From: CAZWRF01 sp964636095
GTDB taxonomy: Bacteria > Patescibacteriota > Minisyncoccia > JAHISW01 > Tagabacteraceae
Direction of reading: 5' to 3'
Assembly (NCBI GenBank): GCA_964636095.1
Contig: CAZWRF010000003.1
Span: forward strand, 1-35,532
DNA: 35,532 bases
Shown here: positions 15,719-23,015 of the stretch, piece by piece
Layout: every line of letters starts with the position of its first letter
Position numbering within the stretch: position 1 is the stretch's first letter
Made by a program: the position numbers and the translations under genes
The notes under the pieces: model-generated
Told to the model about the DNA's origin: nothing
The model's database searches: none
What the model saw: the letters and a program-made list of their open reading frames with translations, nothing else

Positions 15719-15724
15719 TATAAT
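15719..15724 (+). promoter_or_regulatory. Perfect -10 box before a small membrane gene
   Basis: TATAAT lies 7 nt before an ATG at 15732, the fourth codon of the small frame starting at 15723. If used, transcription starts at or next to 15732 and the mRNA is leaderless. The -35 (TTTCCC near 15696, inside the ftsB-like gene) is weak. Confidence 0.4.
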
Positions 15725-15839
15725 GAAAATAATGCTTTTATCCAAACGGGGGAAAAAAATAAACAAAATTATTTGGATGGTGATAAGTGTTATCGCTGTT
15801 TTCGCAATGGTCGCCTTTCTTATTATACCACTGTTTTAG
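15723..15839 (+). CDS. Small single-pass membrane peptide, 35-38 residues
   Basis: The frame from ATG at 15723 to TAG at 15837-15839 encodes 38 residues, or 35 from the ATG at 15732. It has a basic start (LLSKRGKKINK) followed by one strong hydrophobic helix (IIWMVISVIAVFAMVAFLII, about residues 16-35) and ends PLF. The positive-inside pattern predicts a cytoplasmic N-terminus. The promoter position favours the second ATG. It lies between the divergent ftsB-like gene and the convergent lepA, overlapping the lepA stop by 4 nt. I cannot assign a function. Its location next to a divisome gene may be chance. Confidence 0.55.
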   Translation: MKIMLLSKRGKKINKIIWMVISVIAVFAMVAFLIIPLF

Positions 15840-17677
15840 TTCTTATCTCTAATCATCTTCAAGAAAACATCGTGAGGGACGTTGACTCTGCCAAATTTCT
15901 TTAGTTTTTCCTTTCCCTTTTTTTGTTTTTTCCAAAGCTTCTGCTTTCTTGTAATATCGCCTCCGTAGAGATGTCCGGTAACATCTTTTTTTAAGGCCGA
16001 AATGCTCCTGGCCGACAAAATTCTTCCCAAAGCCTTCACCTGTATTTTTATGACAAAAAGCGCCGGAGGTAGAAACTTTTTCAGCTTATCCGCCATTTTT
16101 TTTGCCTCTCTCTGCATTTCATCTTTCTTAACAACTTTTGAAAAAGCCGAAACCTTTTCTTCGTTTAACAAAACGTCCAGCCTTACAAGATTTGCTTCCC
16201 TGTCATTTATTATTTCGTAACTCAAGGAAGCATAGCCGGAAGTGGCACTTTTGAGCTCCTCAAAAAAACCATCCATCATTTCCCTTAGGGGCATTTCGAG
16301 GTTCATAATGAATCTTTGCCCAAAACCCGAAGAGCCAAAATCGTGGGTCTCTCCCACCACGGCATCATGCTGTCTTAGAACTTGAAGCACGGCATTCATT
16401 TTTTCCGACGGGGTTATTATTTTTATTGCCACCCAGGGCTCCATAACTTTTTTGACTTCAAAATGTTCCGGAAAAAGAGCCGGAGAATATATATCCTTTG
16501 TCTGTCCCTTTATATCTTCCACTTTATAAACAACACTGGGAGTAGCCACTACTAAGTTAAGGCCGAACTCCCTTCTAAGGCGCTCTGCCACGATTTCAAG
16601 ATGAAGCATGCCTAAAAATCCGCACCGAAAACCACGACCCAAAATACCGCTTTCTTCCTCTTCAAAAGCCAGTGCCCCATCGGAAAGATTAAGACGCTGC
16701 AATGATTGCTTTAAAGTCGCAAAATCGTCCTGTGATTCAGGATAAACACTTGCCCATACTACAGACACGGGCTTCTTGTACCCCTCTAGAGGATCCAGCC
16801 GGCTGTTTTTTGAAAGCAAAGTGTCCCCCACACGGGCTATGTTAGCTTCCTTCAGATTCGTAACTACATATCCTATTTCTCCCGCGCTTAAAGAGCCTGT
16901 CGGCTCAAAGGCAGGCCTGAAAATACCGGCTTCGCCGACAGAAAATCCTTTTTGGGCCTGATATAAAAAAACATTATCTCCTTTTTCCAGGACCCCGTCC
17001 GTTACACGAACATAGAGTATCACTCCTCTGTGAACTGAATATTCAAAATCAAAAACGAGCGCCCTCAAGTTGTTGGCTGTCGGATTCTCAATTTGGTGTC
17101 CGGCAGCTCCCCGCTCCGGCGGCGGGACCCGTCCAATTATTTCCCCAAGAAGATTCTCCACATTTTGTCCCGTTTTGGCGGAAATCTCTAAAATATCCTC
17201 CGGCAAGCAATCCAAAATCTCCGTAATTTCTTTTTTTGTTTCTTCGGCCATTGCATTCGGACTGTCTATTTTATTTACAACGGGAATAATCACAAGGCCA
17301 AGATCTCTAGCCGCTTCCAAATTGCTTACCGTTTGCGCCTGAACGCCCTGTGTGGCATCTACAAGCAGAACGGCGCCCTCTACGGCCTTTAGGGACCTTG
17401 AAACCTCATATGAGAAGTCTATGTGGCCCGGGGTATCGATTAAGTTAAGAACATACGTTGTAGCGTTTAAAGTATAGGCCATTCGAACGGGCTGCATTTT
17501 TATAGTAATGCCCCTTTCCCGCTCAAGGTCCATTTGGTCCAAATATTGCTCTTTCATTTTTCTTTTCTCCACCGTCGATGTCAATTCCAAAAAACGGTCC
17601 GCCAGTGTTGACTTGCCGTGGTCTATATGAGCTATGATACAAAAATTGCGAATATTGTTTCCTTGCATTTTGTTCAT
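15836..17677 (-). CDS. lepA: Elongation factor 4 (LepA), ribosome back-translocase GTPase
   Basis: LepA is a ribosome-associated GTPase that affects stalled or mispositioned ribosomes and initiation. The 613-residue protein is near the usual 600. The G domain has AHIDHGKST (G1), RERGITI (G2), DTPGHIDF (G3), NKIDSP (G4) and SAKTGQNV (G5). Domain 3 contains GFRCGFLGMLHLEI, and the LepA-specific C-terminal domain includes SARSISALKKDVTGHLYGGD near residue 560. ATG at 17677 is used; a second ATG three codons later is possible. An extended -10 promoter lies 17 nt upstream. The end overlaps the convergent small membrane gene by 4 nt. Confidence 0.97.
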   Translation of the reverse strand: MNKMQGNNIRNFCIIAHIDHGKSTLADRFLELTSTVEKRKMKEQYLDQMDLERERGITIKMQPVRMAYTLNATTYVLNLIDTPGHIDFSYEVSRSLKAVEGAVLLVDATQGVQAQTVSNLEAARDLGLVIIPVVNKIDSPNAMAEETKKEITEILDCLPEDILEISAKTGQNVENLLGEIIGRVPPPERGAAGHQIENPTANNLRALVFDFEYSVHRGVILYVRVTDGVLEKGDNVFLYQAQKGFSVGEAGIFRPAFEPTGSLSAGEIGYVVTNLKEANIARVGDTLLSKNSRLDPLEGYKKPVSVVWASVYPESQDDFATLKQSLQRLNLSDGALAFEEEESGILGRGFRCGFLGMLHLEIVAERLRREFGLNLVVATPSVVYKVEDIKGQTKDIYSPALFPEHFEVKKVMEPWVAIKIITPSEKMNAVLQVLRQHDAVVGETHDFGSSGFGQRFIMNLEMPLREMMDGFFEELKSATSGYASLSYEIINDREANLVRLDVLLNEEKVSAFSKVVKKDEMQREAKKMADKLKKFLPPALFVIKIQVKALGRILSARSISALKKDVTGHLYGGDITRKQKLWKKQKKGKEKLKKFGRVNVPHDVFLKMIRDKN

Positions 17678-17694
17678 TAAAACTTTACTCTATA

Positions 17695-17723
17695 ATTAGA
17701 GCAAAAATAAGGTTTTTTAACAA
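17695..17723 (-). promoter_or_regulatory. Promoter of lepA
   Basis: On the minus strand TTGTTA (17718-17723), a 17-nt spacer ending in TGC and TCTAAT (17695-17700) form an extended -10 promoter. The predicted leader is about 10 nt. The -10 overlaps TATAAT (17691-17696) on the plus strand, a likely -10 for the divergent lipoprotein gene; both lie in the palindrome CTCTA-TAAT-TAGAG. Confidence 0.5.
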
Positions 17724-17746
17724 CAAAGAAAAAGGAGCTCGGAAAA

Positions 17747-18352
17747 ATGAAAAGCAAGGTCAGAATGTTTTTGTCATCGCTTTTGGCGATTTTCTTTTTG
17801 TTCGGATGCGCCGGTACATTACTGCCTCGCTCAACAAGAAATACCGAAATAAAATGGGAGACCTACGATAAATTTGAAAAAATTTATAATACAATAAGCA
17901 AAGGCCAAACAGAAGAACAGCTTAAAAAAATCGGCCTGGATCCCAAAATTATGCCCATAACTATTATGAGCGACAGAGAAATAAGAAGCGAGTACCTTCC
18001 AAACCAATCCATAAAAATTGATTATTTGGATGAAGGAGTTCAAGAATGTATAAAAGCAAAAAGTCAGTGTTTTGGATACAGCTTCAATTTTGAAAAAACA
18101 CACGAAAAAAGAATAGGCAGTTTTTGGCTCGATACTCTTGGGATAAAAAGAAGAACTATAACTTCCGGGTGGAAATTCGTGGGCCGCGTACTATTGGTCA
18201 TAAAAAAAGACAATATAGCCAGAGTTGTATATATTGAACGTTCAAGCGGCGACCCAATAATCAAAAAAAATACGAACACCACAAAGCCTCTCGGCCCGCT
18301 CCAAACCGCCGGAGAAGAGGCGGTAAAAATGGGAGTAGGCTCCACGTTTTAA
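17747..18352 (+). CDS. Predicted lipoprotein, 201 residues
   Basis: The N-terminus is a lipoprotein signal: basic start (MKSKVR), hydrophobic core and the lipobox-like LFGC, with C21 as the lipidation site. The mature part is polar. A segment near residues 48-65 (YNTISKGQTEEQLKKIGLD) resembles the start of the small BLIP/SmpA-like folds found in some bacterial lipoproteins, but this is weak. Two Cys close together (ECIKAKSQC, near residues 100-108) could form a disulphide. AAAAGGAG lies about 10 nt before the ATG, so the start is well supported. A terminator follows within 10 nt, making it a single transcription unit divergent from lepA. Anchoring on the outer face of the membrane is inferred; function is unknown. 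Confidence 0.8.
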   Translation: MKSKVRMFLSSLLAIFFLFGCAGTLLPRSTRNTEIKWETYDKFEKIYNTISKGQTEEQLKKIGLDPKIMPITIMSDREIRSEYLPNQSIKIDYLDEGVQECIKAKSQCFGYSFNFEKTHEKRIGSFWLDTLGIKRRTITSGWKFVGRVLLVIKKDNIARVVYIERSSGDPIIKKNTNTTKPLGPLQTAGEEAVKMGVGSTF

Positions 18353-18359
18353 TAAATAT

Positions 18360-18398
18360 AAAAAGATCCGGTGAGATTTGTTTCGTCCGGGTTTTTTT
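18360..18398. terminator. Bidirectional intrinsic terminator
   Basis: AAAAAGATCCGG (18360-18371) pairs with CCGGGTTTTTTT (18387-18398), with two G-T wobbles and a 15-nt loop. It lies between the convergent ends of the lipoprotein gene and murJ and can serve both. Confidence 0.75.
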
Positions 18399-18406
18399 GT
18401 TTTCAC

Positions 18407-20086
18407 TTATAGTATTTCTTCCGGTTCTACGGCCGTGGTAACGGCCTCTTTCTTGAATTTTTGCCTTAGAGACGAAACTATTTCAATAAGTTCATTGTTT
18501 TTTAGGTATTTCAGCAAGAGAAAACCTGCAGCCAGAGCCAAAATACCCGAAAAAAATCCCTGCATGAAAATTCCGAGAAAGGTGCTTATGTTAAAAACCG
18601 AGTCAAAAACATTCAAAAGTCCATAGGCTACAAAGCCCACCGCCACTGACGTAAGGGAAACTTGCCACAAGTTTTTTTCAACAAAACCGGTAATTGAACC
18701 GAAGCTTTTCTCAAAAAACATAAACAAAAGGAAAAAATTGATAACGGTACCGACAGAATAAGCCAGCGGGAGCATCAGCATGGAAACACCGTCAACATTC
18801 TCAACTCTCAAAATTTTCTCGAAAAACCCCGCAAAAAAAGATACGTTTTTGAACAAGAAAAGAAATATAAACGAAAAAACAATTATGGAAAGGGAGGAAA
18901 TAATATTTACAATGAGAGGAATTTTTGTTTTGCCAGCAGCGTAAAAAGCCCGAACCAAAAGAAGAATGAGCCCTTGGGCAAAAAGCGAAAGAGCGAATAG
19001 AGCCAAGGCGGCGGCGGTAAGGCGCGTATCCGTCCAAGTAAAAGCGCCCGCGCCTAAAACAACCCGAACTATCTGAGCGCGCAAAACTATAAACAAAACG
19101 GCAAAAGGCAAAAGCCAAAAAAGTATGTGGCGAAAACTTAAGACCACGGAAAAAATAAACTTATCTTTTTCTTTTTTTATAAAGTTGCTGGCCAATGAAG
19201 GAAAAGCCGCAACACTATAGCTTAAGGCTATTATACCCAATGGTATTGTTTGAAGATTTAAGGCGAGATTAAAAACGGCAATACTTCCAACTGCTAAAAA
19301 TGAGGCCACGGCAGTAATAATGGTTAAAACTATCTGGTTTAAAGTAAGTCCCAGTGTACGCGGCAAGGAAAGCAGCATAAGTTTTTTTACTTCATTAAGG
19401 CGAAAATTTGTTGTAAATCTGGGAAAATATCCCAATGAAACGAGGGAAGGAACCTGCACCAGAAGATGAAATGCCGCGCCCACGGCAACACCCCAAACTA
19501 TGCCGGCAAGCCCAAAAACGGGATAAAGAACAACTAGGCCTAAAATAATTCCAACATTGTAAACAACGCCTGAAAGAGCATACGCTAAAAATCTCCTAAA
19601 AGACTGAATAACACTGGAGACTAAATTTGAAAGGCCCAAAAGGAGCGGAGAAAGCAAAAGAACGCGGGTAAACATTATCAGGGTATTTTTGTCAGCCACG
19701 GAAAAGCCGGGAGCAATGATTCCGGTGATATACGGCACGGCAAAAAAAGAAACGGCAACCAAAAAAATTATAAATACAAAAAATACCGAAAAAACCGAGT
19801 TCATAAATGAATGACTGGCTTCATCAGAAACTTTCTTTTTTTCCAAAAGAAAAGGAATAACCGCCGTAACGGAAACGAGGAAAAGGCCTACGGTGTACAA
19901 AAAGTCAGGCAAGCGAAAAGACGCATAGTATATATCCAATGTTTTTCCCGCGCCGAAAATGGAAGCCAGAAGGCGGTCCCTGAAAATAGCCAAAACCTTC
20001 GCGCCCACAGACGCGAAGGCCAGAAGAAAGGCTGTACGGTGCAAACCGCGAACCTCTCGGTTCAGAAAACTAAAAATCCTTGGCAC
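18407..20086 (-). CDS. murJ: Lipid II flippase MurJ
   Basis: MurJ moves the peptidoglycan precursor lipid II across the membrane. The 559-residue protein has about 14 hydrophobic helices. The family motif region at the N-terminus reads KVLAIFRDRLLASIFGAGKTLDIYYASFRLPDF (given here as two blocks: KVLAIFRDRLLASIFG and TLDIYYASFRLPDF). Loop residues PRTLGLTLNQI near residue 240 and RAFYAAGKTKIPL near 385 also match MurJ/MviN. The start is GTG at 20086, since no ATG exists upstream in frame before the previous stop; there is no clear Shine-Dalgarno site. The upstream TPR membrane gene ends 17 nt before it, so the two are probably one operon for envelope assembly. The C-terminal tail is soluble and charged. 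Confidence 0.93.
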   Translation of the reverse strand: MPRIFSFLNREVRGLHRTAFLLAFASVGAKVLAIFRDRLLASIFGAGKTLDIYYASFRLPDFLYTVGLFLVSVTAVIPFLLEKKKVSDEASHSFMNSVFSVFFVFIIFLVAVSFFAVPYITGIIAPGFSVADKNTLIMFTRVLLLSPLLLGLSNLVSSVIQSFRRFLAYALSGVVYNVGIILGLVVLYPVFGLAGIVWGVAVGAAFHLLVQVPSLVSLGYFPRFTTNFRLNEVKKLMLLSLPRTLGLTLNQIVLTIITAVASFLAVGSIAVFNLALNLQTIPLGIIALSYSVAAFPSLASNFIKKEKDKFIFSVVLSFRHILFWLLPFAVLFIVLRAQIVRVVLGAGAFTWTDTRLTAAALALFALSLFAQGLILLLVRAFYAAGKTKIPLIVNIISSLSIIVFSFIFLFLFKNVSFFAGFFEKILRVENVDGVSMLMLPLAYSVGTVINFFLLFMFFEKSFGSITGFVEKNLWQVSLTSVAVGFVAYGLLNVFDSVFNISTFLGIFMQGFFSGILALAAGFLLLKYLKNNELIEIVSSLRQKFKKEAVTTAVEPEEIL

Positions 20087-20103
20087 TTTCGTTTAATTGA
20101 CCC

Positions 20104-22521
20104 CTAATTACTTATGTTCAAATCATCCTGGCTTGTACCGGTATCCTCGTTTATCGGGGGAGCTGTTCTGTTCTCAGGAGCCGCTCCGGGAGGAGAAATA
20201 TTTGTCAGAGCTTTCTTTCCGTTCTTTAGGTTTGACAAAATTTTTGGAACTTCTGCGTTGTCCGGATTAAGCGCCTCGATTCTTTCAAATTGGCCAATTG
20301 CATTTTGTGTCTGTCCGAGATTATCGTAGGCCAGCCCCAAAAAGTATCGCGCGTTGGAATAGTCGGGACTTAAGGTGATAGTTCTTTCAAGAATAGCTTT
20401 GGAGTTCTCGTAGTCCCCGGCTTGATAGTAAAGAAGTCCCAGCTGGAAAAGTATACCGATATCGTTGGGGGCTGTCAGGCGAGCTTGCTCGGTCTGCCTT
20501 ATGGCACCCTGCAAATCACCCTCTTGGGCAGCAATTTGAGAAAGAAGGAAAAGAGCATCCGTATAATCTCCTTTTATCTTCAAGGCAGAGTTAAGGAACG
20601 ACTTGGCTTCTTCGTTGTTTCCATACTGAGCTTCAACCTGCGCTGAGTAGAAAAGCGGAGTCGGGTCTGTGGGGGCCACTTCCGAAGCCGAGCTGTAGGA
20701 ACTTAGTGCCACATCTCTGGTGCCTTCTATCTGGAAAGGAATAATATTTTGGTAAACACTGCCCAAAGTATTCCAGTTCAGGGGATCCACCGGATTTATG
20801 TTGGTGGCTTGCTGGGCGTGCTGTATCGTGAAAGCAAGCATATTTTGAAACTGTATTTTCATTTCTTCTTGAGGCAAATTTTGTGACAAGAGCCTGGAAA
20901 GCTGAAGCAAACCAATCTGGCTTAAGCTTCGCTCAAACCTATCCTGGTCGTCAAATTGAGTTGCCTTAAGAATGAGATTTTCACCATTGTCCAAATTGCC
21001 GTCAACATTAACTGCCGCTATTCCGCGATTGTAAGAAAGAGCAGCCCAATACTTTTGGAAAAACAGATAAAAAGTCGCAACGCTCCCTATAAGCAAAAGG
21101 ACTATGAGCAGAGAAGAAACAAATCCAACGCTGGTTTTATTGGCAAAAGAGAAGACTTTTAAGTTTATTATGCCGCTTTTTACAAGCATTGCGAAAAAAG
21201 TGCCGGTGACAAAAAACGACAAAACAAACAAGAAATTGCTTGTAGAATAAATAATGTTGAAAGTCCACAAATAAACGGAACCCAGAAAAGAAACCAACAG
21301 AAGACTTTTTGTAACGCTGTTTTCTGAATAGCCAACGGATTTAAACCCATAATAAAGAATAAAAAGAAGGAAAGACAGCCATGCCAAAACTCCCAAAACA
21401 CCGCCCGTCGCGGCAAAAGTTGGAATAAGGCCTATACCGCTTGCAAACCGCGTGTTCCAAAAAATAGTTTGATTTATTTCTGCCGGTTTGAACTTTATCC
21501 AGTCATAAACAAAAGTATTGGGGCCGGAGCCGAAAATAAAGGCCAGCGGGCCCTGTTCCCAGGCACTTTTTACCACATCATAAGTAGCACTCCAGGAAGG
21601 CCTTACGTCCACCGAACTTAGCCCGGCAGAGTTAATTAGGTCTCCAACAAAAGGCTGGGCAAGAACAAAAAACATCGCAACAAGAATAATAAGCAGCGGC
21701 AACCGGGCAAAATTTCGCGTATCTCCCTGTGAAGAAAAAAGATAAACCAAAAGCACCAGTAAAAGCGAACCGAAAACAATCCATGCAGCTGTAAAATTGA
21801 TAAGCGCCATGGATAAAAGCGACATGCCTAAAACCGAATACAAGAATATTCTAATATTCTTTTTGGCATCAAAAAATTCAAGAAAAATGATGGCAACAAG
21901 CGCTACGAGACCGAAGAAAATGGCAAGTTCGCTCCATGCGCCTAAAAAGCTATCAATCCTTGAGGAGGACAGGGCGCCGAAATTTAAGCTTAAAACGGAA
22001 TGAGCAAATTGCAGAATAAAAACAACAATTGAAGACAGAATAATCGCGGAAAAAAAGTTTAAAATTCTTTTTTCGGAAGAAAATATGGAAGTTATCAGAA
22101 AAAACGAAATTACCGAAAAAAGGAGAAAAAAGAATGTTCCCACTTCTCCGCCTGATCCAAACAAAGAAACGGCCATCGGCTTGGCGAAAAAGGAAGATAC
22201 AAGATACACCGCAAGCAGCCCAAGCAGAGAAAGAAAAATAAAACTTTTGGAATACTTAACAGCGCCTTCCTGTAAAATATGAATCAGATAAAAAACAATC
22301 GCCGCTAAAATCAATGTAAAGAACAGAAGGGATTTGCTTATACCCAAAGAAGCTCCACCTCCGAAAGGCCAAGCCCAAAAAGGCAAGAGAAAACCAAGCG
22401 CCAAAAAAACATAATAAGCCAGCTTTTCCCACTTAATTGTTGCTCTTGGTCGACTTGCGGGCTTTTTTTCTTCTTCGAAAGAAATCTCCATTCCTTCGTC
22501 TTCAATAGTTATTTCAGACAT
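20104..22521 (-). CDS. O-antigen-ligase-like membrane protein with C-terminal TPR repeats
   Basis: The 805-residue protein has an acidic cytoplasmic N-terminus (about 30 residues) and then roughly 12 membrane helices to about residue 480. A large outside loop (residues about 300-370) contains GSGPNTFVYDWIKF, similar to the Wzy/WaaL ligase loop. After the last helix there is a soluble region with several tetratricopeptide repeats, for example LNWNTLGSVYQN, TPLFYSAQVEAQYGN, GILFQLGLLYYQAGDYEN and NARYFLGLAYDNLGQTQNA, between about 590 and 750. The tail is Pro-rich. This ligase-plus-TPR layout suggests transfer or polymerisation of a surface glycan, with the TPRs recruiting partners outside the cell. 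murJ follows 17 nt downstream. The substrate is unknown. Confidence 0.8.
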   Translation of the reverse strand: MSEITIEDEGMEISFEEEKKPASRPRATIKWEKLAYYVFLALGFLLPFWAWPFGGGASLGISKSLLFFTLILAAIVFYLIHILQEGAVKYSKSFIFLSLLGLLAVYLVSSFFAKPMAVSLFGSGGEVGTFFFLLFSVISFFLITSIFSSEKRILNFFSAIILSSIVVFILQFAHSVLSLNFGALSSSRIDSFLGAWSELAIFFGLVALVAIIFLEFFDAKKNIRIFLYSVLGMSLLSMALINFTAAWIVFGSLLLVLLVYLFSSQGDTRNFARLPLLIILVAMFFVLAQPFVGDLINSAGLSSVDVRPSWSATYDVVKSAWEQGPLAFIFGSGPNTFVYDWIKFKPAEINQTIFWNTRFASGIGLIPTFAATGGVLGVLAWLSFLLFILYYGFKSVGYSENSVTKSLLLVSFLGSVYLWTFNIIYSTSNFLFVLSFFVTGTFFAMLVKSGIINLKVFSFANKTSVGFVSSLLIVLLLIGSVATFYLFFQKYWAALSYNRGIAAVNVDGNLDNGENLILKATQFDDQDRFERSLSQIGLLQLSRLLSQNLPQEEMKIQFQNMLAFTIQHAQQATNINPVDPLNWNTLGSVYQNIIPFQIEGTRDVALSSYSSASEVAPTDPTPLFYSAQVEAQYGNNEEAKSFLNSALKIKGDYTDALFLLSQIAAQEGDLQGAIRQTEQARLTAPNDIGILFQLGLLYYQAGDYENSKAILERTITLSPDYSNARYFLGLAYDNLGQTQNAIGQFERIEALNPDNAEVPKILSNLKNGKKALTNISPPGAAPENRTAPPINEDTGTSQDDLNISN

Positions 22522-22559
22522 AATAAAACAAACAAATTAATATTAAATTTATACATATA

Positions 22560-22588
22560 ATAATATATAAAAATCAGATTATGTACAA
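22560..22588 (-). promoter_or_regulatory. Candidate promoter of the ligase-TPR/murJ unit
   Basis: On the minus strand TTGTAC (22583-22588), 17 nt and TATTAT (22560-22565) are properly spaced. The predicted leader is about 32 nt of very AT-rich sequence without a Shine-Dalgarno site. The AT-richness makes chance matches likely. Confidence 0.35.
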
Positions 22589-22603
22589 CATGTTTATAAA
22601 TAC

Positions 22604-22632
22604 TTTACAAGAACAAAAAATTGTGCTATGTT
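22604..22632 (+). promoter_or_regulatory. Promoter of rnpB
   Basis: TTTACA (22604-22609), a 17-nt spacer and TATGTT (22627-22632), preceded by TGC as an extended -10. The first base of the folded RNA (22639) lies 7 nt past the box, exactly where initiation is expected. This is the best-anchored promoter in the window. Confidence 0.8.
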
Positions 22633-22638
22633 TAAAAA

Positions 22639-22977
22639 GGTTTTCGCGTCGGATAGTTGCTCCCCGCCACAACTTCGCAGATGTTGGAGGGAGAGAGGAA
22701 AGTCCGAACACTCACTTTGTCACAACATGGCAAAAAAATCTTTGATAAAGTAGCAAGGTAGCAGGTAACGCCTGCCTGGAGCAATCCAAGAGGTGCGAAC
22801 AGAAACGACCCGGTTAAGTCCGGCTGAAACGGCTAAATCCTTACCCGAGTGCAAGGCCGAGTCCCGCTACTAAAGCGGGAAGTGCCGCTTGACCCCGATA
22901 AGCAATTATCGCGGGCAGATAAATAACTATCGTCCGCCCTGAGCGGATACAGAATTCGGCTTATAGGCGCGAAAACC
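22639..22977 (+). ncRNA. rnpB: RNase P RNA, bacterial type
   Basis: This catalytic RNA removes 5' leaders from tRNA precursors. The ends pair (GGTTTTCGCG at 22639-22648 with CGCGAAAACC at 22968-22977, helix P1). The conserved GAGGAAAGTCCG, ACAGAAA, GTGCAAGGCC, AGATAAATAACTATCGTCC and ACAGAATTCGGCTTAT blocks appear in order. Length is about 339 nt. The P15 region is a short hairpin (TCCCGCT-ACTAA-AGCGGGA, 22862-22880) with no GGU in its loop, so the element that pairs with a tRNA 3' CCA seems to be missing. A strong promoter and an intrinsic terminator flank the gene. Confidence 0.96.
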
Positions 22978-23011
22978 AACACAAAAACCCCTTAGGGGGT
23001 TTTTGTGTTTT
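22978..23011. terminator. Intrinsic terminator of rnpB, also facing dnaG
   Basis: AACACAAAAACCCC (22978-22991) pairs with GGGGTTTTTGTGTT, followed by a T-rich tail. It starts right after the mature rnpB end, and the convergent dnaG ends 5 nt beyond, so it can serve both strands. Confidence 0.85.
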
Positions 23012-23015
23012 CTTC

